A DNA stretch of 64,000 bases, from contig OX638132.1 in NCBI GenBank assembly GCA_951804985.1, positions 103,158,026 through 103,222,025 of the forward strand. The letters are read 5' to 3'. How positions within the stretch are numbered: position 1 is the first letter of the stretch; each line of letters begins with the position of its first letter. The position numbers were made by a program, and so were the translations under genes. This DNA comes from Dryomyza anilis (Eukaryota; Arthropoda; Insecta; Diptera; Dryomyzidae). Positions 47,776-58,572 of this stretch are shown here, one piece after another. The notes under the pieces are model-generated. The model worked only from the letters and a program-made list of their open reading frames with translations. It did no database searches and was not told where the DNA came from.

Positions 47776-48064
47776 ATAATAGGCACTACAGTTCTATAAG
47801 AACTTAGGCCGAGCTCTCTCACCATTTTAAGCTGTGCGTGTTACATTTGTACTCAAAGTGATGGGGCCTACAGTTTATTGCCGAATCCAAACGGCGGGTG
47901 AGAGCTGTTCATAGGCAATTTTTTACTCTCGTAGATTTGCCATTTACTGCCGAGAGGTAGCGCGGTATAGAAAAATGTTTCTATGAAAAGATGTTGTTAG
48001 CCCCAGTCCAGGCTCGAACCGGGGACCTTTCGGCTCGCAGTTCAACGCACTAACTACTAAGCTA
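47776..48064 (-). mobile_element. tRNA-derived SINE, copy 3
   Basis: Same body and tail. Box B is intact (GGTTCGAGCC on the minus strand) while the 5' head is slightly truncated (it ends ..AGCTTAGTAG). TATATTAA occurs at 47757-47764 and 48065-48072 and may be the target duplication, with a short gap on the tail side. Confidence 0.82.
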
Positions 48065-48072
48065 TATATTAA

Positions 48073-48458
48073 AATTATATACATTTATATGGAATACATA
48101 TATTAAAATGGTAACAAATTAGATATGACATGTTTTACTTAGACTATGTCATTTTTCTCCACATTTTTACTATTTTTTTTTTATAATGTATTGATGTACC
48201 GTATTTTTAAGTGGTCCCATGAAGATAAATATTGTATTGCAACCAACCCTAGTACAAATGTACCCTATTAGGGTAGACATGAATTTATAATATTGGTCTT
48301 GTATCTGATCGGATTAAAAATAGGAAAAATTCAATGATCAGTGTACAGTTATGGTCCTAGAATATTTTCTAATAGCGTATATTGCTTCTCTTAAAGTTTC
48401 CCGTGCCATTTCCATGTAATTTTTGCGACTTGTAAATTTGCATATTTTGGATTCTTAC
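48073..48458. other. AT-rich DNA
   Basis: Includes AACCCTAGTACAAATGTACCC with TGATCGGAT and ATGATCAGTG (48246-48340), perhaps another decayed member of the CCCTAGTAG/TGATCAT family. Otherwise nothing. Confidence 0.35.
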
Positions 48459-48632
48459 AGCCCTATTCTAGCGAGTAATGACAATTGTTATCAATAACAA
48501 TTGTTACAAAAGACAATTGATTCAGACTTTTACGTCAATAAACATAGAAAATAAAATTGACAGAAAACGAAATTGTGACAATGCGCACTTTTGCGACCGA
48601 TTTGAATTTTTTACTCGTGCCAGAATAGGGCT
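48459..48632. mobile_element. MITE family E (AGCCCTATTCT termini, GACAATTGT words)
   Basis: AGCCCTATTCTAGCGAGTAA at the left and TTACTCGTGCCAGAATAGGGCT at the right (20 of 22 bases written separately here as TTACTCGTGCC and AGAATAGGGCT) form inverted termini of a 174-bp element. Interior: ATGACAATTGTTATC, AATAACAATTGTTAC and AGACAATTGA, palindromic ACAATTGT words. A decayed copy is at 38205. Confidence 0.75.
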
Positions 48633-48806
48633 ATTAATTAACTCCTCTCCCCTCTCTCCTGGGCCTCATAATGAAAAAACAGCGATATATCATTGAAAAT
48701 AAAATTTTTTTATTTTAAAAATATCGTTCAATTTGAAAAGTGTGTTGTTCGAACGAAATTTTCGAAGTAAATTTTCCACTCTGAAAAGGACAACTGCAAA
48801 TTTATT

Positions 48807-49268
48807 GAATGAGAAAATCGATGTGGATAATTTTCAGCGAAATACGAATATGGGAAATGAACCCGTCGGGACCTCAAAGTAGGCGTTTTCGTACTTAAAT
48901 CAACAATATCAAAGCTGAATTGAAATGACGTCCTCAAACGCAATAAACTAAAAATATGGGTATGTCATCTGTTGAAAAATTTTATTAGCTTTTCAACAAA
49001 CTATAAATGAAAAAAATCGGATACAAAATACAGAAACAGTAATTATTTAAACAGGCATCCTTCGTTTTTTATTTTCATCAGTTACGCCTGGCCCGAAACT
49101 TATTATCCTCAAAAGTCCCACCTCAAATTTTTATACCCTACACCTATGAGGTACAGGGTATATTAACTTTGTGCATATATTGTAACGCCCCTTAGGAGGC
49201 GTGTCCGGTATAGAAAAGTATATATATTCTTGATCAGCATCACTACCCGAGTCCGTTTAGCCATGTCC

Positions 49269-49324
<56 letters not shown>

Positions 49325-50117
49325 TGCTGTCTTGCTGTCCGAATACAGAATAACTTGAGAAATACTGCTCAGAATTCGATGAAATTTCGTCTCAATATAT
49401 TTTATCTAAAAGTAGGAACTGAGTTTGAAAATGAGCCAAATCGGTCAACGGACACGCCCACCTCCCATACAAGTCACTTTTATATAACTCTTTCGGAACT
49501 AATAACTCGAAAAGTATTCAAGGTATAGTTATAAAATTTAAAACATATTGTTAGAATTCACCTAAAAATATGTGGTCCAAAAATGGGTGTGATCCGCCCA
49601 CTTTTTTTTTTTTCATTATTTCCCGGGTTTTCATAGCGGAAATTTGATCCGTAAATTATTAAAATAAAATCTATGAAATATTAGCCTTTCAAAATTTTAA
49701 ATATAGGCGTGGTCCGCCCAATTACATTTTTCAATTTTTTTTTTTAGTTTTTTTATACTTTATATAATTTTTTTAATTTATGGGGATATAAGACGTAAAT
49801 TTCTGATATATGAATAATATTCTGAGGGTTAATATCCCTACCAAGGGTGTAGGGTATTCCATAGTCGGGCCCGACCGACTATAAAAATCCGCCCCATGTG
49901 ACCGAACTTACCCATGTGACCTAACTTTCCCAACTCGTTTTAGAATATGTTTTTAAAATCCCTTTTTTAGTTTAATGTGTATGAGAGACAGAATTTCAAT
50001 ATACTGTTAATATTGCCGATTTAGGTACGAAAACGCTTACTTTGAGGTCCCGGTGGGTCTATTTTCCATATTCGGATTTCGCTGAAAATTCTTCACATCG
50101 ATTTTCTCATCCAATAG
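48807..50117. repeat. Inverted repeat (arms about 120 bp) flanking a Helentron-like element
   Basis: The arm at 48807-48927 (GAGAAAATCGATGTGG, TTTTCAGCGAAAT, CGGGACCTCAAAGTA, CGTTTTCGTAC) is the reverse complement of 49996-50117 at about 85 percent identity. Between them lies the Helentron-like element at 49128-49935 plus about 200 and 60 bp of other DNA. Either a foldback element was hit by the Helentron, or two solo arms inserted nearby in opposite directions. Confidence 0.75.
49128..49935 (-). mobile_element. DINE-1/Helentron-like element, copy 2, with long GTCT microsatellite
   Basis: Reverse-complement counterpart of 24386-25197 over its full length. It has TTTTTATACCCTACACC, AGGAGGCGTGTCCGG, TTCTTGATCAGCATCACTAC, a run of about a dozen GTCT units (49267-49319), TAGTCGGGCCCGACCGACTA and end AACTTTCCCAACT. 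Near the right end AACTTACCCATGTGACC is followed by AACTTTCCCAACT, an internal duplication of the terminus. The microsatellite length is the main difference from copy 1. Confidence 0.75.
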
Positions 50118-51000
50118 AGCATTTCTAGGGGGTAACCACCTATTGATTCGTAATCATGATTTTCGATTGACAGTCTAGTGTACAAAAATGGATCGTGTCC
50201 TTTTTAAGCATATCGCTAGTGAAGAGAAATGCAATAGATGGCGCTATTGTCTCAAGACATTTTTGCACGATGCAAATAATGCTAATATAATTCATAGTCC
50301 TTTTTTTTAAACAATTGATTTAAAAACCAATATTTTATACACATAATAATGAACGCATACAAGGGTGCAATAGTCAGTGAAATGCGATGAAATAGAAGGT
50401 AAAATGCAATGTGCAAAGTAAAGTAAAATAAGGAGAATTTAAAAGATATAAAAATGTAAAAATATAAAAAGAATAAGAAGAAACAAAAATTGAAATTAAT
50501 TTTTTTTTATTGTCTGCTCTAATCGGATAAGAAATTTATTCAAAACAACAAACTTGCGGTTGCTGTTTCAGCAAAATCCGGCGCTTTCTATTTTTCAGTA
50601 AACATTTTTGCTATTTTTCAATCTTTTTTGCTACTGTGATAGACTTTTTGTTTTGAGTATATATACTAAAAACTAATATTTAAAATATATTTTTTTTATA
50701 TTTAAATCAAAAACAGTTTTCAAATATGACTCAGGTTCGAACATATTTTGTTTGGAAATACTAAAAAAATATCTTAAAAATGTTATTCAAGTTCGAACAT
50801 ATTCTGTTTGGAAATACTAAAAAATATCTTAAATATTTTATTGATTTTAGTTTTTTTTTTAATATTTTTATTAAATAGTAATGCTATAAAAAATGAACAC
50901 ATTTTTGGAGAATAACAAATATTTCCATAAAATTAAAATAAATTTTTCTCTGTGTGCTTTGCTACTTAGGCGGTCGCTTCATGTTTTATTTTCACATTTC
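50118..51000. other. AT-rich DNA with AACATTTTTGCTATTTTTC words
   Basis: 50580-50645 shares AACATTTTTGCTATTTT and CTTTTTTGCTACTG with 53265-53300, suggesting a dispersed fragment. An imperfect duplication TTCGAACATATT.TGTTTGGAAATACTAAAAAA occurs at about 50736 and 50791. No gene recognised. Confidence 0.4.
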
Positions 51001-52130
51001 AAAATGCCATAATACGTATTTAGCGTAGGAATCTCAAATCTTAAGACTATAGAGGGCGCTACGCACATTAATCACCGGGGGCAGGAAGTTATGCAAAGCG
51101 AGCTATTAGGACGCCAGACTGGCTGATCATTAAATGATTCTCATGCGACGGGGTTTTTCATAGGAGTTGTTTAAAGCGATAACTTGTAAATGGAAATAAT
51201 TGTCATTAATGAACCAAATCATATGAATATTAATAACAAAAAATATGGCTAAAGCCATATATGTGATCAGCGATCTACTTGGCCATACAAGTGGTAGCAA
51301 CAGCAGCTACAACAGCAGCCACAACAGCAACAACCTGTTGCCGAGTTGACCCAAAAAAGGATGCGCGCGTTCGCGTAGTAGTCGCATAGTCCTTATCGCA
51401 ACATGTACAATGTACATAGTGCGCGCGGACAGCAATTATAATAAAATGGTCGGAATTTCCATGTCTGGCAATATTTGTGCAATTTGAAGTGGAAAAAGAA
51501 ATAAATAAAAAGTCAGCAACAATAACAATTTTTCTACGCTTGTTAGCCATTTAAGCCATTTTTGAACAATTGCGCATTTTTGCACTTTCGGTCCACGGTC
51601 CAGGGTACATGGTACATCGTACAGAAGGCGCGAAGTCCTAGTGGACGTGGGACCAAGCGACAACGACGACGATGTGGTGTAAATTTTAATTTTGCTGTCG
51701 TTGCTGTTGATGATGATGACGATCAGATGAACAATAGCAGCAACAACCAGCAACAGTAACAGCAGCAACAACAGCAAAAATGACGACGACAATGGAAAGA
51801 GCGTCGTAAGTGCATAAATTTCGTTGCGAAATGGAAATAAGTTGACATTAGCACCTCGCAGGCAGATGTTGTTGTTGGTTTTTTTGTTGTTGTTGTTGTT
51901 GCTGTCAAAACAGCCATTGTTGCATTGTTGGAAATGCGATCAATTTCCGTTGCCATGGCCAATAAAAAACCACAACGAGCTATAAAAAATAAAAAATAAA
52001 CAAAAACATTTTACAAAAATGGCAAATATGATTGCAGCAACAAACTTGCAAGCCGTCTTATCGATCAGCAAGATCACTGCAAGATTTTGTGCGGACGCTG
52101 CTTCTATTTTGACTGAATAATCCGAGAAAT
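51001..52130. other. GC-richer island with opa repeats
   Basis: ACAGCAGCTACAACAGCAGC (51300), CAGCAACAACCAGCAAC (51738) and TTGTTGTTGTTGTTGCTG (51884). Overlapping frames on both strands are poly-Leu/Asn type translations of the repeats. No confirmed gene. Confidence 0.35.
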
Positions 52131-52306
52131 ACAAAAAAAAACTTGATAAATAAGAATTTACATCATATGTTTAAATGTCATTTGCCAGTATGTTCTAAAT
52201 TCCGATGAACATTTTACTAAAATTGTCATTGAAACCAATTTTATACTATAACAGAATACGAACTCGATTATGGTACGTTCCAGCTTTTCCAGGAATACTC
52301 AAAAAA

Positions 52307-53018
52307 CCTGTTGGAAAGGTTAGATCACATGGGAAATTTTAAAGGGACATTTTATAGTAGTTGTTATTATAACAGTTAGGCTTATCAAAATTATACTCGG
52401 TCTAAGCCGACTATAAATAACCTACACTGTGTGGTTACCATTTAAAGTTGTATATAGGTCACCAGGGTATACGAATTCTGAAAATAACTACAAACTTTCA
52501 ATCGCTGAAGAATTTCCATTCATTTGATACCCATATTTACAAATGGGTACGTGTACCGAATTTCGATTTTTTTTTTTGGGAACCACAACTCGTTTCGCAG
52601 GAAAACATCATTTTCATGTATTTCAGCATGATGTCAATATATATTTGACCAAAAGAGTTTACCTAAGCATGTATACAGTAAAATTGATCTGTAGATGTAA
52701 ATTTTATATGAGGTATTTGAACATAAGTGGTCGGTTCTCAGGTCACAATAGATCGATCATGCCAATACAGCTTAGATATAAAAGTAATCTAAAGTTTCAT
52801 TGCTCTAGCTCATCTACTTTTTCTGTAATCGTGATTTCAACAGACAGACAGAAGAACAGACAGACAGAAGCACAGACGGATATCGCTAAATCGACTCAGG
52901 AGGTCATGCTGATCAAGAATATATATACTTTTCCATACCAGAGATGCTTTCTTCAGGGTGTTACAAACGGTGTACCAAACTGAATATACCTTTTCACTCT
53001 TAGTGTAGGGTATCAAAA
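52307..53018 (+). mobile_element. Helentron-like subfamily C, copy 1
   Basis: Begins CCTGTTGGAAAGGTTAGATC and ends GTGTAGGGTATCAAAAA. The palindrome CGGTCTAAGCCGACTATAAA, a (GACA) microsatellite (52843-52867), AGGTCATGCTGATCAAG and AATATATATACTTTTCC follow the same order as in the copies at 24386 and 49128, but the body is different. The closest copy is at 59453. The plus-strand frames inside are not protein-like. Confidence 0.72.
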
Positions 53019-53442
53019 ATAATTATAAAAGTGAATATTATACGACTGTTAAATAATTTTTTAAATTCCAATTCAGAAAAAATGTTTTGCTATTTTAAGT
53101 TTTAGTTTTCTAATGATTTCGTATTAAAACCAATGTAATTTCGAATATGAAATCACCTTTGACCCAACTTGAGTTAGATCCGGGTGTGTATACTGTACAC
53201 TCAGTATAATAAGTCTGCTATTAATAGCAAACTCTGAATGCTAATTTTTTGCAAACTTTTCAGCAAGCATTTTTGCTATTTTAGCAACCTTTTTTGCTAC
53301 TGCTGCAATTGTTGCATATTTTGTAAGCAAAATGGCAATTTTTGTCAACAAACTTATATTACTTCAGCACTAATCGGTAGACTTCGTTGATTATTTTTTT
53401 ACAAAATAAGAAAATGTCAAGGTACAGTTATGCTTTACAATA

Positions 53443-53876
53443 TCCCTAGTAGAAATTTACCCGATGCGCCATCCGGAAATGATCTGGTTTTCGTTGGGTA
53501 AGCCGTATTAGAGAAAATATGATCATTGCCTTTGCATACCCTTATCATGCTTACCATACCAGGGTTTACATTATCTAAATAGTCAATGTTCCCGATCATA
53601 GCTACATTATTTGTTCCTCATAACAAAATTAGCATCAGGCAATGATCGAGATTTAATGAGAGAAACCCTATTATGCTCGGGCTCTGACAAGACTATTGTC
53701 GGGTAAATAATAAAATGGGGAATTGCCCGATGAGTACATGATTATGGCCTGACGTCAATACATGATCAGGACACTGCGTTACAAGGACATTGTGGGCCTC
53801 GTCAAATCCCGATCATCTCAAATAATGACATGATAACTTCATGACCATGGCCCTACCAAAATTTCTACTAGGGATG
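53443..53876. mobile_element. Foldback/MITE with CCCTAGTAGAAATTT termini
   Basis: CCCTAGTAGAAATTT at the left is matched in inverted form by AAATTTCTACTAGGG at the right (15 bp perfect), giving a 434-bp element. The interior has repeated GATCATTGCC, CCCGATCAT and ATGATCAGG words and ATCATGTCATTA-type dyads. Related ends occur at 27160, 46167 and 48246. It does not encode a protein. Confidence 0.75.
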
Positions 53877-53904
53877 CCTTTTATTGTTTCTCAATAAATG
53901 TGTA

Positions 53905-54400
53905 AAAACATTTAAATGTTGAGAATTTTATGGGAAATTTTACATGTGATTACTCAAAATCCGGAGCCGATATCGGAATGAATTTATTTTCTGTTTTTGA
54001 CCACATTGATAGTGATCAGAAATAACTGAGTGTGGATGAAGAATATCGCTTATAGTTCTTGGGATAAATTTTCAAAAAATGGATAAAAGTGTGAAATTAA
54101 ATTTGAGTTTTTCCGTGTTATTTTTTAAATTCAGGAGACTATATTTGGATGATATATTTTTTATATATTACCCCATTGATAGTGATTAGAAATAAGGTGT
54201 TGTGATGAAGGAGATATCGCTTGTAATACTTGAAATAAATTTACAAAAAATGTACAAATGTGTAAAATTAGAATAAAAATGATAGTATTTGACAACTTAT
54301 TTCTTAAAATCCGGAGCCGATATCGGCATAAATTTATTTTTTGTTTTTGACCATATTAATAGTGATTAGAAATAAGTTTGAACAAATGACGGATATTGTC
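53905..54400. repeat. Tandem array of about 175-bp units (2-3 copies)
   Basis: AAAATCCGGAGCCGATATCGG at about 53956 and 54306 (written here as AAAATCCGGAG and CCGATATCGG) with a diverged middle unit at about 54128. Each unit continues with TTTTTGACC.CATT.ATAGTGAT and ATATCGCTT. Degenerate and non-coding. Confidence 0.65.
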
Positions 54401-55303
54401 AGTTTTAATTGATATCAATTTATTAACATGACATGATATTCCTTAAATTTTTGAAATGAGATATTACAAAATGTAAATGAATTAATAAATTTACGACATT
54501 TTACACTTTATTTGACACACTATGGTTTTCATTTTACATAAAAATAAACGAAAAACTAAACACTTAAAATTAAAATAAAAATTCTAACGAAAATGGTATT
54601 GTTTAGCAAAGATTTTCTTGTAAACGGAAGAATACCGGATCCAACGGAGAATAGATGTATTTTGTAAAAGTCTAATTTCAATGTTGGTAAGTTGAGAAGA
54701 TATGCAAGGATATTTTGGTCATGTTTCAATATGTGTTTTAATATATTTAAGTATGAAATGCATATTTGGCCCTATCTTTGAAGAATCATATCTCATAAAC
54801 TATTAATGCTGATATGAAAATTTGTTTTAGATTATTCTATAATAGTAAAAAAATGTTGAATAATATAAAAAAAATCATCATTCATCGCGTAACGATATTT
54901 TGAGAACATCAATGATAAAGTAAAATTTTGTATTTTTGTAAATTTCAACTTTACGTACATTTAAAATAGGACGGAGTCATTGTGATTCAAAGATGTGATA
55001 CACCATTACAAAGGTAATTTAATTGTCTAAAACATGAGTGCAAAATTGATATTCATTTATTAACAGATCGTACTTTATAACGAATTTCGAATTTAATCAT
55101 ATTAATATTTTAAATTAAGATTTGTTTTTTTTCTAGAGCTATTTTTAGTATAGGAATTAAGTGTCGATCATCAATTGATTAAATTACTGAAAATAAAAAT
55201 ATTAATATAAACAAATCTTTTTAAGATATACTTAATTTAAATAATCTCGAACAATATACAGTTTGAAGATTTTTGAATAACTTTGAACACCTCCCCCCTA
55301 AGC
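54401..55303. other. AT-rich DNA upstream of tRNA-Gln
   Basis: No gene or element recognised. Confidence 0.35.
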
Positions 55304-55375
55304 GGTTCTATGGTGTAATGGTTAGCACTCTGGACTTTGAATCCAGCGATCCGAGTTCAAATCTCGGTAGAACCT
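55304..55375 (+). tRNA. tRNA-Gln (anticodon TTG)
   Basis: Identical over 72 bases to the copy at 16061, although it is 39 kb away and isolated. A run of eight T begins 8 bases after the gene. Box A and B are intact, so it should be functional. Confidence 0.95.
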
Positions 55376-55489
55376 ATATGATTTTTTTTATTTATTTTTT
55401 GTTATTATATTTTTTATTATTTTTTTTTTTATATAATCTTTTTTAAATTAATTTTTTTTTAACTATTTAGAAAATTAAAATTTCAACTG

Positions 55490-56425
55490 TTTGCGAAAAT
55501 TTTGCGAATGTCTTTGGTGGCTTGAAACATCTTCGTTCTAAGCGCTGCTTTATTAGCCGCAATCAGATGCAACCATTGTTCGGTCGAACAACAGCAACAA
55601 TAAGAACGATGCCAATAACAATACTTCGCGACAATCAGCGCGTGTTGCTGAGCAACATCAGCGACAGCAAAAGAATAAGAAGAAGCAGCATCTTCAATAT
55701 TGGCAACAGCAGTAACAGCATTCGTTAAGGATTTACGAGCAACTTTTATCACTTTGAGCATCGCTGACAAATCCGGCAGCAATAATGGCTGCATACGTCG
55801 CGCATAATAATGGCCAACATGTGACTTCTTTTGGGCCAATAAAGCGCAAAGTTGTAGCGTCAGCAGCAACAGCAAGAGTAGCAGCAGCAAGCGTCCAACA
55901 AACAGCATTTCACTTGCGACAAAACGGATGAATTATCGCAAGATCGCACTTGGCATTATTTTCATTTGTTGTTGTTGCTGCTACTGTTGCTGTTGCTGTT
56001 TCTGTTGCTACTGCTGCTTTTGTTGTTGTGTGGTCTCTTTGGGCACTGCGATGATTTCTTCCCAATTTATGTGACATATTGATTTTAAATTGATAGACTA
56101 TTTTGAAATTGCTCAGCGCAACGAACAGCGCAGCAACAACCAAGTCGCAGCAGCAGCAGCAAACAACGACCACATCAGCAACAGCAATGTGTCCATTGCT
56201 GGCCACTCAGTGTTGCCAACTTGGACTTATTGTTGCGCGCACATTGTTCACCAGTTTGGCAGCAACATTTGGCATAATCTGAGCAGCAGATCAACTGTTG
56301 CTGCTACGGCTCGATTGTTAGTTGGGACTTTTTATTTAATTTTATTGGCATTTTTTATGGTGTGCGTGATTTTTATGAATTTGTATTTGCTACTTTGTGT
56401 TCAGTCTGCAGTTAGGGTATAAAAA
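55490..56425. other. GC-richer island with opa repeats
   Basis: AACAGCAACAATAAG (55588), CAGCAGCAACAGCAAGAG (55860), GTTGTTGTTGCTGCTACTG (55969) and GCAGCAGCAGCAGC (56150). The minus-strand frame 55483-55908 contains AAIAKAALR-like segments but also poly-Leu from the repeat. I consider it non-coding. Confidence 0.35.
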
Positions 56426-56439
56426 ATGAATTACTCAAT

Positions 56440-57690
56440 TTTGCACTCAAAATTCAAATTTTCTACAAAAATTCAAATGTTCACTAAAAATTAAACTTTT
56501 CACTATAAATTCAATTTTTCATTAAAAATTAAATTTTTCACTAAAAATTCAATTTTCAGTAAAATTTCAATTTTTTCACTAAAAATTCAATTTTTAACTA
56601 AAAATTCAATTTTTAACTAAAAATTCAATTTTTAACTAAAAATTCAATTTTTAACTAAAAATTCAATTTTTAACTAAAAATGCAATTTTTAACTTAAAAT
56701 TAAATTTTTCACTTGAAATTCAATTTATCATTAAAAATTCAATTTTTAACTACAAATTCAATTTTTAACTAAAAATTAAATTTTTCACTTGAAATTCCAT
56801 TTTTCATTAAAAATTCAATTTTTCACTATAAATTAAATTTTTCACTTGAAATTCAGTTTTTAAGTTAAATCCAGTTTTTAATAAAGTTCAATTTTTTATT
56901 TTAAATTCAATTTTTCACTAAAAATTCAAATATTCATTAAAAATAAATTTTTAACTAAAAAATTCAAATTATCACTATATATTTCCTTTTTCACTGAAAA
57001 TTAAATATTTCACTAAAATTCAATTTTTAACTAAAAATTCAATTTTCAACTAAAAATTCAATTTTTAACTAAAAATTCAATTTTTAAGTAAAAATTAAAT
57101 TTTTCACTTGAAATTCATTTTTTCATTAAAAATTAAATTTTTCGCTAAAAATTCAATTTTTCACTAAAAATTCAATTTTTAACTAAAAATTCAATTTTTA
57201 ACTAAAAATTCAATTTTTAACTAAAAATTCAATTTTTAACTAAAAATTCAATTTTTAACTAAAAATTCAATTTTTAACTAAAAATTCAATTTTTAACTAA
57301 AAATTCAATTTTTAACTAAAAATTCAATTTTTATCTAAAAATTAAATTTTTAACTAAAAATTCAATTTTTAACTTAAAATTCAATTTTTAACTAAAAATT
57401 CAATTTTTAACAAAAATTAAATTTTTCACTTGAAATTCAATTTTTCATTAAAAATTCAATTTTTCACTATAAATTAAATTTTTCACATGAAATTCAATTT
57501 TTCACTTAAATCCAGTTTTTAATAAAGTTCAATTTTTTATTTTAAATTCAATTTTTCACTAAAAATTCAAATTTTCATTAAAATTAAATTTTTCTCTAAA
57601 AATAAAATTTCTCACTATAAATAATATTTTCACAAAAAATTCAATGAATTCAAAGAATTCAATGTTTCACTAAAAATTCAATTTTATACT
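56440..57690 (-). repeat. 19-bp satellite array 2 (largest, reverse orientation)
   Basis: Over 60 head-to-tail units of AATTCAATTTTTAACTAAA, the reverse complement of the unit in the arrays at 12755 and 61618, mostly with GTTAA replacing GTGAA. Homogeneous stretches (56590-56690, 57170-57330) alternate with variant blocks that themselves recur (TTTTCACTTGAAATTC, AGTTTTTAATAAAGTTCAA), so a higher-order structure is present. Confidence 0.92.
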
Positions 57691-57829
57691 TTGAACATAT
57701 TACCTACATTTTTCGAATATCAGTTCAAGGTTGATTTAAAAATTAATTATGAAGATCGTGCCATTAAAAATATATATTCCAGTTAAAAATAGCATTATTT
57801 ATTAATTTTATTATACGTTTTAATTAATT

Positions 57830-57931
57830 ATGTATTTTTTATATGATGCGGCCCCCCACGAAGCACTGCGAATGCTGGCAAATATTAAAAATCGTATGCA
57901 ACACGTTGCAATTGCTGGATTTTTTAATCAG
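57830..57931 (+). other. Candidate coding exon of 34 codons
   Basis: ATG at 57830 opens MYFLYDAAPHEALRMLANIK, continuing for 34 codons to FFNQ, and is followed directly by donor-like CAG/GTAAAAAT at 57932, phase 0. The block 57845-57931 is GC-richer than its AT-rich flanks. An overlapping frame starting ATG CGG (57845) runs 30 codons but is less protein-like. No acceptor-like site is evident just upstream, so this would be a first exon. No family is recognised, and no following exon was found within the window. Confidence 0.3.
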
Positions 57932-57949
57932 GTAAAAATTTGAAATTAA

Positions 57950-58520
57950 TTTATACGAAAAATTGCACGACTACCATGGCAGTAGGAAGGCAACAGCAAC
58001 AACATAAATAATACCAACAACAGCAACAATTAAAGAGGCGTTCGCCAGGAGCTTAAATAAAAATGGCAGAATTTAGCTTAGCGTTGAAGTCTTTGAATTA
58101 ATTTTAGAAAAGAGAGGGCTGTCTGTCAGGCCTTCAGCTGGTTTCAGTGGCACGTCGTTCGTCGCTTTTAATGATTGCATAATTAAGCTAACTCTGCCAG
58201 CAACAGTGCCAGTGGCAGCAACACAACAGCAACAACCAGCAACATCAAGCAACAGCAATAGCAACAGCGCCATTTTAATGCGAACACATCAATTTCATTG
58301 CTAATGAATTGCATTACATTACATTGCATTGAGTTGATTTGAGTAGAGCCGAGTTGCACAGTGCTGCATATATGCAGCACGTTGATCGTTGCGCATGCGC
58401 AGCCACTCGCTGTGCTGCGCATCCGCGTGCAGTTAATCATTCGGTAGTCGCTCGTTTCAGGCTCCTGCGGGATGCTACTTGAACACGTTCTCTTGTTGTT
58501 ATTGTGTTGAACAGAGAGAG
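57950..58520. other. GC-richer island with opa repeats
   Basis: AAGGCAACAGCAACAACAT (57986) and CAGCAACACAACAGCAACAA (58215), plus a tandem CATTACATTACATTGCATTG (58311). Repeat-driven frames only. Confidence 0.35.
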
Positions 58521-58572
58521 AAATTGCTGAGCATATCTAGCAATTGAGAGATTGAATTTAATCAGAATACAA

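Noticed and set aside
50190..50313. 40-codon plus-strand frame starting MDRVLFKHIASEE
   Set aside because: Reasonable-looking, but the downstream half is AT-rich low complexity, there is no splice signal, and frames of this length are expected by chance.
52448..52983. Plus-strand frames of 66 and 146 codons, with related frames at 59563-59984
   Set aside because: They lie inside the two Helentron-like copies. Similarity between them reflects element homology; there are indels between copies and no rolling-circle or endonuclease motif.
55483..55908. 141-codon minus-strand frame
   Set aside because: Poly-Leu from CAG repeats at one end, no domain, and opposite-strand frames equally open. Treated as part of an opa-rich non-coding island.
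56440..57690. CRISPR-like regular array
   Set aside because: Direct 19-bp repeats without unique spacers in eukaryotic DNA; it is a simple satellite.
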